Source: JAGPUQ01 sp947084925 (GTDB lineage: Bacteria > Pseudomonadota > Gammaproteobacteria > Pseudomonadales > Porticoccaceae). From it: 64,000 nt of DNA. Positions 58,170-64,000 of the stretch are shown in pieces. The notes beneath the pieces were generated by a model, which was not told where the DNA came from, ran no database searches, and saw nothing but the letters and a program-made list of their open reading frames with translations. The translations under genes and the position numbers were made by a program. The first letter of the stretch is position 1. Every line of letters begins with the position of its first letter. The DNA is taken from positions 1 through 64,000 of the forward strand of contig CAMTUJ010000027.1 in NCBI GenBank assembly GCA_947084925.1, written 5' to 3'.

Positions 58170-59309
58170 GTGCCGATCAGCGGCTTGAGATTACAGGGGA
58201 TACGCAACCTTGTTCCCCAAGCGATAACCCCCTGCGCCGGGATCAATCTTCTCGCCGGGCCAAATGGTGCGGGCAAAACCAGTGTTCTGGAAGCAATTTG
58301 TCTGCTCGGTCGGGGACGTTCGTTCCGCGCCCGAGCAATCGACGCAGTGATTGCCTATGGCGCTGATCATTGCACGGTTTTTGGATTGATCGACGCCACG
58401 GACGGGCGAGGTAACCAGGCGCAACGACGACTGGGTGTTTCACGTGAAACACGCGGCGGATTTCATTTCAAAGTAGATGGCACTGCCGTGACGGCCGCGT
58501 CGGCATTGGCGGACATTCTGCCTCTGGTCCTCATCAACAGCGATAGCTTTGCCTTGCTCGAGGGATCGCCCCAGGGTCGTCGGCGCTACCTTGATTGGGG
58601 CGTCTTCCACACCGTGCCCGCCTCGCGGGAGCTATGGCGACAGCATCAGCGTGCCCACCAGCAACGCAATACGCTGTTGCGGCAGCCACGAATCGATCGC
58701 CAGCAATTGACGCTGTGGGACGAACGTCTGGCGGCGGCCGGAGAAGCGGTAACCCGGTATCGGCGGGACTACGCACTGGAGATTCACCCGATCATAGAGC
58801 GCGTCCTGTCGGAAATAACGCCTGATCTGGGCGAGCTTCGGCTGGGGTTCTATCCGGGCTGGGACGCCGAGCGGTCCCTGGCAGAGGCCTTAGGGGCCCA
58901 TCGCGAAAAGGATATAATGCAGGGCAGCACCCAGGTTGGCCCGCACCGTGCGGATCTTCGTGTCCGGCTGGATCGGCGTGTTGCCGCCGAAGCGCTTTCC
59001 CGCGGCCAGACCAAGATGCTGGTTATTGCGATGCTGATGGCTCAGGGCATCCATTATCAGGAGCGGTGTGGCAACGCTTGCGTCAGTTTGCTGGACGATC
59101 TGCCGGCGGAGCTTGATCCAGAGCATCGGCGACGGGTAGCCAGATTGGTATCGAGCACCGGACAGGCCTTTGTTACCGGGACCGACGCCAGCCTCTTGCT
59201 TGCCGCATGGGCGGACAGTCTTGCAGAACTGAAATTGTTTCACGTGGAACAAGGCCGGCTTGCCGACCGAAGCTCCCCAGATTCATTACTTCATCGAGAG
59301 TCACCGTGA
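58170..59309 (+). CDS. recF: DNA replication and repair protein RecF
   Basis: A 379-residue SMC-like ATPase that helps load RecA at gaps. Walker A is GPNGAGKTSVLEAI, with GRGRSFRA, the signature LSRGQTKMLVIAMLMAQG, and the Walker B region SLLDDLPAELDPEHR. Two parS-type 16-mers lie inside the coding sequence. Its stop overlaps the GTG start of gyrB. Confidence 0.96.
   Translation: MPISGLRLQGIRNLVPQAITPCAGINLLAGPNGAGKTSVLEAICLLGRGRSFRARAIDAVIAYGADHCTVFGLIDATDGRGNQAQRRLGVSRETRGGFHFKVDGTAVTAASALADILPLVLINSDSFALLEGSPQGRRRYLDWGVFHTVPASRELWRQHQRAHQQRNTLLRQPRIDRQQLTLWDERLAAAGEAVTRYRRDYALEIHPIIERVLSEITPDLGELRLGFYPGWDAERSLAEALGAHREKDIMQGSTQVGPHRADLRVRLDRRVAAEALSRGQTKMLVIAMLMAQGIHYQERCGNACVSLLDDLPAELDPEHRRRVARLVSSTGQAFVTGTDASLLLAAWADSLAELKLFHVEQGRLADRSSPDSLLHRESP
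58436..58451. promoter_or_regulatory. parS site 1 (perfect palindrome), inside recF
   Basis: TGTTTCACGTGAAACA is a perfect 16-bp match to the bacterial chromosomal parS consensus bound by ParB. It is read as GVSRETR in recF, so the site is embedded in coding sequence. Confidence 0.93.
59236..59251. promoter_or_regulatory. parS site 2 (one mismatch), inside recF
   Basis: TGTTTCACGTGGAACA differs at one position from the perfect palindrome; the GGAACA half-site is itself an accepted parS variant. It lies exactly 800 bp after site 1. Confidence 0.85.
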
Positions 59310-61744
59310 CAACCTTACCGACCCAGGCCAGAGAAACGGACGCAGGCGTTTACGACTCGTCATCCATCAAGGTTCTCAAAGGACTCGACGCTGTACGGAA
59401 GCGGCCGGGGATGTACATCGGCGATACCGATGATGGCACGGGTTTGCACCACATGGTATTCGAGCTGGTCGACAACGCGATCGATGAGGCGCTGGCCGGT
59501 TACTGCACCGAAGTTTCCGTAACCATTCATGCCGATGAATCCGTCACGGTGACCGACAACGGTCGCGGGATCCCCGTCGACCAGCATGAGGAAGGCGTAT
59601 CGGCGGCCGAAGTGATCATGACGGTGCTCCATGCCGGCGGCAAGTTCGACGACAATACCTACAAAGTCTCTGGTGGTTTGCACGGAGTTGGGGTCTCGGT
59701 GGTCAATGCACTGTCCGAGAAACTGCATCTCACCATCCGCCGCGACCGCAAGGTTCACGAGCAGATTTATCGTCACGGGGTTCCTGAAGCGCCTTTGGCG
59801 GTGGTCGGCGATTGCGTCGGCTCGGGAAGCGAAGTGCGCTTTTGGCCGTCGCCCGAGACCTTTACCAGCATCAAGTTTCATTACGAGATACTGGCGAATC
59901 GGCTGCGTGAACTGTCGTTTCTCAACTCCGGTGTCCGCATCGCGCTTTCCGATCAGCGGAGTGGAAAACAGGATATTTATCAATATGATGGCGGCCTGCG
60001 AGCCTTTGTCGAGTACCTGAATCAGAATCGGACGCCGCTCAACCGCGTCGTGCACTTCAATACCCAGCGTGATGACGGCACTGGTGTGGAAGTTGCGCTG
60101 CAGTGGAACGACGGCTACCAGGAAAACATTCTCACCTACACCAACAATATTCCCCAGCGGGACGGTGGCACCCACCTCGCCGGTTTTCGCGCGGCGCTCA
60201 CCCGCACGCTGAACAACTACATGGAGCGCGAGGGGGTGCTGGCGCGCACGAAGATATCGCCGTCCGGGGACGACGCCCGCGAGGGCCTCACCGCCATCAT
60301 TTCCGTCAAGGTCCCGGATCCGAAGTTTTCGTCCCAGACCAAGGAAAAGCTGGTCAGCTCGGAAGTAAAGGTCGCCGTGGAACAGGAAATGGCGCGCGCG
60401 TTCGGGGACTATCTGCTGGAAAACCCCGGTGAAGCCAAGCATATTGTCGGCAAGGTCGTCGACGCCGCGCGCGCCCGGGAGGCCGCGCGGCGGGCCCGTG
60501 AAATGACCCGGCGCAAAGGCGCATTGGATCTGGCCGGTCTTCCCGGCAAGCTCGCCGATTGCCAGGAGAAGGATCCGGGTCGCTCGGAGCTGTTCCTGGT
60601 CGAGGGTGATTCCGCCGGAGGGTCTGCCAAGCAGGGCAGGGACCGTCGCACCCAGGCGATCCTGCCGCTGAAGGGCAAAATCCTCAATGTTGAAAAGGCG
60701 CGCTTCGACAAAATGCTGTCCAGTGCCGAAGTGGGCACCCTGATCATCGCGCTCGGTTGCAGCATTGGAACCGCCGAATTCAACCCTGACAAGCTCCGCT
60801 ACCACACCATCGTCATCATGACCGACGCCGATGTGGATGGTTCGCATATCCGCACCCTGTTGTTGACCTTTTTCTTCCGCCAGATGCGCGAGCTGGTCGA
60901 GCGCGGCCACCTGTACATTGCCCAGCCACCGCTCTACAAGATCGCGAAAGGCAAGCAGGATCAATACCTTAAGGACGATGCGGCGCTGGAGGAGTTTCTC
61001 ACCAATACCGCCATCAGCGATGCCAGCCTGCATCTGAGCGCGGATGCCCCCGGGTTGCGGGCCGAAGCCCTGGACGCTCTGGTGAACGACCACCGGCGTT
61101 TGATGGCCGTGGTGGAGCGCATGTCGCGCGCTTACCCGCGCGAGCTGCTGTTACGCATGGCGGAAGCTCCGGTGCTCAGTGTGGCGCAGCTTGGCCGTCG
61201 GGAGGAAGTGGATGCCTGGGTTGCGGCCCTGGCGGAAGATATCGCCGGCGGCGGGGCCTCCGCCGGCTATCGGATGAGTGTGTTCCGCGATCCCGAGCGC
61301 TCCCTGTTTCTGCCCTGTTGTGACCTGGTAACCCACGGTGTCGGCACCAGGTACCTGGTGACGCCGGACTTTCTCGACTCGGCGGAATATCGCGCGTTGA
61401 CGACGCGGGGACATCAGTTCAAGGGACTCCTGGAGCCCGGGGCCTATGTGGCTCGCGGAGAGCGGAAGGCTCCGGTGGCCAACTTTGAAGCCGCGCTGGC
61501 CTGGTTGATGGTGGAGGCCCGGCGCGGCTATACCGTGCAGCGCTACAAGGGTCTGGGGGAGATGAATCCGGAGCAGTTATGGGACACCACCATGAATCCC
61601 GAGACCCGGCGGTTATTGAAGGTGACCATCGAAGACGCCATCGCGGCCGATCAAATGTTCAGTACCCTGATGGGCGATATCGTTGAGCCCCGCCGCGCGT
61701 TCATCGAGGCGAATGCCCTGTCGGTGGCCAACCTGGATATCTAG
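59306..61744 (+). CDS. gyrB: DNA gyrase subunit B
   Basis: An 812-residue ATPase subunit that powers negative supercoiling. The GHKL ATPase domain has ELVDNAIDEALAGY, DNGRGIPVD and GGLHGVGVSVVNALS. The Toprim domain has LVEGDSAGGSAKQGRDR and MTDADVDGSHIRTLLLTFF. The insert of gammaproteobacterial GyrB (about residues 560-730) is present before the final YKGLGEMNPEQLWDTTMNPE. The GTG start overlaps the recF stop (GTGA). Confidence 0.97.
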   Translation: MTTLPTQARETDAGVYDSSSIKVLKGLDAVRKRPGMYIGDTDDGTGLHHMVFELVDNAIDEALAGYCTEVSVTIHADESVTVTDNGRGIPVDQHEEGVSAAEVIMTVLHAGGKFDDNTYKVSGGLHGVGVSVVNALSEKLHLTIRRDRKVHEQIYRHGVPEAPLAVVGDCVGSGSEVRFWPSPETFTSIKFHYEILANRLRELSFLNSGVRIALSDQRSGKQDIYQYDGGLRAFVEYLNQNRTPLNRVVHFNTQRDDGTGVEVALQWNDGYQENILTYTNNIPQRDGGTHLAGFRAALTRTLNNYMEREGVLARTKISPSGDDAREGLTAIISVKVPDPKFSSQTKEKLVSSEVKVAVEQEMARAFGDYLLENPGEAKHIVGKVVDAARAREAARRAREMTRRKGALDLAGLPGKLADCQEKDPGRSELFLVEGDSAGGSAKQGRDRRTQAILPLKGKILNVEKARFDKMLSSAEVGTLIIALGCSIGTAEFNPDKLRYHTIVIMTDADVDGSHIRTLLLTFFFRQMRELVERGHLYIAQPPLYKIAKGKQDQYLKDDAALEEFLTNTAISDASLHLSADAPGLRAEALDALVNDHRRLMAVVERMSRAYPRELLLRMAEAPVLSVAQLGRREEVDAWVAALAEDIAGGGASAGYRMSVFRDPERSLFLPCCDLVTHGVGTRYLVTPDFLDSAEYRALTTRGHQFKGLLEPGAYVARGERKAPVANFEAALAWLMVEARRGYTVQRYKGLGEMNPEQLWDTTMNPETRRLLKVTIEDAIAADQMFSTLMGDIVEPRRAFIEANALSVANLDI

Positions 61745-61833
61745 CCAAGGTGGTCAGAGCCAGGTTGGCCAGAAGACGGGGAGCGACCCGCTGTCGGTCG
61801 AAAGACCGTAACGCCGCTTCGGGCTGATAGCGG

Positions 61834-61989
61834 TCAGTTTCTTCCCCCAAAAAGCTTATCTTCCCGGCGCTGGCCGTGATTCTTGCGACGGTCTTCCAGA
61901 TCCGGCTCAAAGCGCACTTCCTCGCGCCGGTCGGTTTTTTTCCGGCGTTGCTCGCGACGCCGCTCGGGACCTTTGTAGGTATCCGCCAC
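61834..61989 (-). CDS. Small charged protein, 51 residues
   Basis: A short reading frame starting GTG, with AGGGAGG seven bases upstream. It contains DTYKGPERRREQRRKKTDRR, then EEVRFEPDLEDRRKNHG and QRREDKLFGGRN at the end. More than half of the residues are charged and the RR pairs recur in a GPERR/DRR rhythm. The strong ribosome site and ordered composition support a real gene. I believe similar small PERR-type proteins occur in other gammaproteobacteria, but no function is known to me. It converges with gyrB. Confidence 0.7.
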   Translation of the reverse strand: MADTYKGPERRREQRRKKTDRREEVRFEPDLEDRRKNHGQRREDKLFGGRN

Positions 61990-62053
61990 AGTCGTGCCTC
62001 CCTCTAGGGTTGGAAAATCCTGACGAAATCATAACATCGGGTGCTCGCACCGG

Positions 62054-62776
62054 CTAACCGGTCAGCCCGGCAAGCGTCGCTTCCATCCACTCCGCTACGT
62101 CGTTTGTGATGGACTTGGCATCGCGTCCCGTGGTGTCGATGGGTTTGCCGAATACCAGGGTGATGGTCCCCGGATATTTGATGAGTCTGTGGGCTGGCCA
62201 GCAGGCCCCGGCGTTGTGGCAGATCGGCAGCACGGGAACCCCGGCAGCGATGGCCAGCGCCGCGCCGCTGCGGTTGAACTTCGGAGCGGTCACGCCCGCG
62301 TCAATGCGCGTTCCTTCGGGGTAGAGCAACACGTTCATCCCGGCGTCCAGGCGTTCGCGACCCTGCTCCATCACTTGGCGCAGCGCCTCCCGGGGATTGC
62401 CGCGGTCGATGGCGATGGGCGCCACCACCGCGAGGCCCCAGCCAAAGAAGGGGATCTTGAGCAGCTCCCGCTTCAGCACCGTGCTCACCGGTCGCAACAG
62501 ACGCTGCAGGTAATAAGTTTCCCAGCTGGACTGGTGCTTGCTCAGCGCAACAAAGGGCCGCCGGGGGATGTTTTCCCGCCCTTCGACCCGCAGCTTCACG
62601 CCGCAGCAGAGACGCAGCCAGAGCACGACCAGGGCATTGGCGGTGGTCGCCAGGGTTTGTCGCGGCGCTTGTGGCAGCAGCATTCCCACCGTGAACGCAA
62701 GGGACGAAAAGAACCCGACGATGACGACGTAGCCGCAGTAAAACGCCAGTGAACGCAGTGCCAGCCACAGCGTCAT
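62054..62776 (-). CDS. 1-acyl-sn-glycerol-3-phosphate acyltransferase (PlsC family)
   Basis: A 240-residue membrane-associated acyltransferase. The catalytic block is read as ALSKHQSSWETYYLQ, the HQSxWE variant of HX4D usual in this bacterial subgroup. LYPEGTRI is the substrate-binding EGTR motif and an N-terminal membrane segment (GYVVIVGFFSSLAFTVGMLL) is present. It makes phosphatidic acid or remodels lipids. Its start overlaps the gmhB stop by four bases. Confidence 0.92.
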   Translation of the reverse strand: MTLWLALRSLAFYCGYVVIVGFFSSLAFTVGMLLPQAPRQTLATTANALVVLWLRLCCGVKLRVEGRENIPRRPFVALSKHQSSWETYYLQRLLRPVSTVLKRELLKIPFFGWGLAVVAPIAIDRGNPREALRQVMEQGRERLDAGMNVLLYPEGTRIDAGVTAPKFNRSGAALAIAAGVPVLPICHNAGACWPAHRLIKYPGTITLVFGKPIDTTGRDAKSITNDVAEWMEATLAGLTG

Positions 62777-63336
62777 GATGACTGCCCCGTGAGCAGGAAA
62801 TCCGCGGCGGCGGCGAGATCATCCAGCACGACCGTGCGGTGCAGCCGGGCATCCGGATGCAAAGCGAGCGCGCGTTCCGTTGCCCGGCCGTTGCCGGTGC
62901 GCACCAGTATCGGTTCACAGCCCGCGGCGAGCGCTGCCTCCAGGTCGCGCAGGCTGTCGCCAACGGCCGGAACCCCGGTCAGATCGATGGCAAACCGCGC
63001 CGCGATGCCGCGCAAAAGACCGGGTCGGGGCTTGCGGCAGTCGCAGCCATCCTCCGGAAGGTGAGGGCAAAAAAAGATACCGGCGATCCGGCCTCCGGCG
63101 GCGACCACCAACCGCTCCAGCTCGCGGTGGATGGCGGTGACGGCCTCCGGCGTGATCAGACCGCGTCCCACTCCGGACTGGTTGGTGGCCACGGCCACCC
63201 GAAAGCCGGCGCGGCACAGGCGCGCAATGGCGTCGATGCTGCCGGGCAGCGGCCGCCATTCGTCCAGGTTCCTGATGAAGTGGTCGGAGTCCGCATTGAT
63301 CACGCCATCCCGGTCCAGGATCACCCAGGAGGTCAT
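62773..63336 (-). CDS. gmhB: D-glycero-D-manno-heptose 1,7-bisphosphate 7-phosphatase
   Basis: A 187-residue HAD phosphatase of LPS heptose synthesis. The catalytic motif is LDRDGVIN with both aspartates, TNQSGVGRG follows, the zinc site is CPHLPEDGCDCRKP, and VGDSLRDLEAA is the closing HAD motif. The glyS-gmhB-plsC order is common in gammaproteobacteria. It overlaps glyS by four bases. Confidence 0.95.
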   Translation of the reverse strand: MTSWVILDRDGVINADSDHFIRNLDEWRPLPGSIDAIARLCRAGFRVAVATNQSGVGRGLITPEAVTAIHRELERLVVAAGGRIAGIFFCPHLPEDGCDCRKPRPGLLRGIAARFAIDLTGVPAVGDSLRDLEAALAAGCEPILVRTGNGRATERALALHPDARLHRTVVLDDLAAAADFLLTGQSS

Positions 63337-64000
63337 TGGGCTCCGGTCCGCGCCGCGAGCTGGGAGAGGTCGGCGATGGCGATAAAGCGCGCGCGCAGCG
63401 CGGCCAGCAACCGCAGGCGATTGCGGCGCAGGGCGGCATCGTCGGCCATGACCATGACGTCCTGGAAAAACCGATCGACCGGATCCCGCAATTGCCGGAG
63501 GGCGTCCAGTGCCGCGCTGTAGTCGCCGCGGGAAACCAGATCCCGCAGCCGAAGATCGACCGCACCCAGGCGCGCCCAGAGCGCATGCTCGGCTTCCGTC
63601 TCAAACAGCGCCGGGTCCACGGTGCCGGCATCCAGGGCTTGCTGCTGTTGCAGGTTGGCGATGCGCTTGTCGGTGGCGACCAGACTGGCGGCCTCCGGCA
63701 GCTTGGCAAAAGCTTCCACCGCCAACATGCGGCGCCAGAGATCCAGCGGCCTGGCAACGCCAAGATCGGACACCGCCAGAAAGGCTTCGGTTGAAATGCC
63801 CTGTTCTTCGCTGAAGGCGCGCAGCCTGCCCATGATGTAGGCAAGGACGCGGTTTGCCAGCGCTTCGGGCTCGCCGAGCTGCGGATGGCCGCGCGCGGCC
63901 GCCATCAGCAAGGGCTTGAGATCCAGATCGAGCCCGCATTCTATGAGTATGCGCAGTATGGCGATGCTGGCGCGGCGCAGCCCGAAGGGGTCGCGGGAGC
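63333..64000 (-). CDS. glyS: Glycine--tRNA ligase beta subunit, C-terminal part
   Basis: Only the last 222 codons are in the window; the gene continues past its right edge. The segment starts DPFGLRRASIAILRILIE, the conserved DPFxLRR motif of GlyS. It continues with LRAFSEEQGISTEAFLAV, RIANLQQQQ and ends RFIAIADLSQLAARTG. This C-terminal region binds the anticodon stem of tRNA-Gly. Confidence 0.95.
   Translation of the reverse strand, partial: SRDPFGLRRASIAILRILIECGLDLDLKPLLMAAARGHPQLGEPEALANRVLAYIMGRLRAFSEEQGISTEAFLAVSDLGVARPLDLWRRMLAVEAFAKLPEAASLVATDKRIANLQQQQALDAGTVDPALFETEAEHALWARLGAVDLRLRDLVSRGDYSAALDALRQLRDPVDRFFQDVMVMADDAALRRNRLRLLAALRARFIAIADLSQLAARTGAQ

Noticed and set aside
61795..61808. 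Small hairpin CGGTC-GAAA-GACCG after gyrB
   Set aside because: It has a 5-bp stem with a tetraloop but no following T-run on either strand, so a terminator cannot be claimed.
61701..61910. 69-codon minus-strand open frame at the end of gyrB
   Set aside because: It overlaps gyrB and lies in a different frame from the better supported 51-codon gene that has a strong ribosome site.

Overview
The window looks like the chromosomal replication-origin region of a GC-rich gammaproteobacterium. The evidence is the gene set dnaA-dnaN-recF-gyrB, rpmH-rnpA-yidD-yidC-mnmE, mnmG-rsmG-parA-parB, a nine-gene F-type ATP synthase operon and glmU-glmS, together with engB-cytochrome c4-dsbA and glyS-gmhB-plsC. 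No genus can be named with confidence. The many short-chain dehydrogenase, acyl-CoA dehydrogenase and Baeyer-Villiger-type genes suggest an organism that degrades unusual acids or hydrophobic carbon compounds.

Layout. 1-7.3 kb: REP-like palindromes, a SirB1-type protein, a ferredoxin/ferredoxin reductase pair, purU, a macro-domain protein, a CsgG-like lipoprotein, a flavin monooxygenase and an NTF2-like protein. 7.4-16.1 kb: a closely packed minus-strand run of ten genes (histidine phosphatase, acyl-CoA dehydrogenase, APH-type kinase, two tandem quinone-oxidoreductase-like genes, three SDRs, pdxH, second histidine phosphatase) that resembles hydroxy-acid catabolic operons. 16.4-22.1 kb: a TonB-dependent receptor, a periplasmic binding protein and a BarA-like hybrid histidine kinase, probably one signalling unit. 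22.3-24.7 kb: engB, cytochrome c4, dsbA and tRNA-Thr(CGT).

24.68-33.35 kb: a small integrated element in the 3' end of tRNA-Thr, bounded by a 16-bp direct repeat. It carries a P4-type integrase, two toxin-antitoxin pairs, two orphan antitoxins (one a visible chimera), a protein of unknown function with a duplicated CxxC segment, an AlpA-like regulator, a winged-helix protein, a primase-helicase, an iteron/hairpin region that may be its replication origin, and two unknown minus-strand genes.

33.4-50.9 kb: an L,D-transpeptidase-like gene and yheS, then glmS, glmU, atpCDGAHFEBI, parB, parA, rsmG and mnmG, all on the minus strand and reading away from the origin. 51.4-61.7 kb: rpmH to mnmE, then the probable oriC with two perfect DnaA boxes, then dnaA-dnaN-recF-gyrB, all on the plus strand. 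The rpmH-mnmE block points toward dnaA, the reverse of the usual gammaproteobacterial arrangement. Two parS sites lie inside recF, exactly 800 bp apart, and match the ParA/ParB genes upstream. 61.8-64 kb: a 51-codon charged protein gene, plsC-like, gmhB and the 3' end of glyS.
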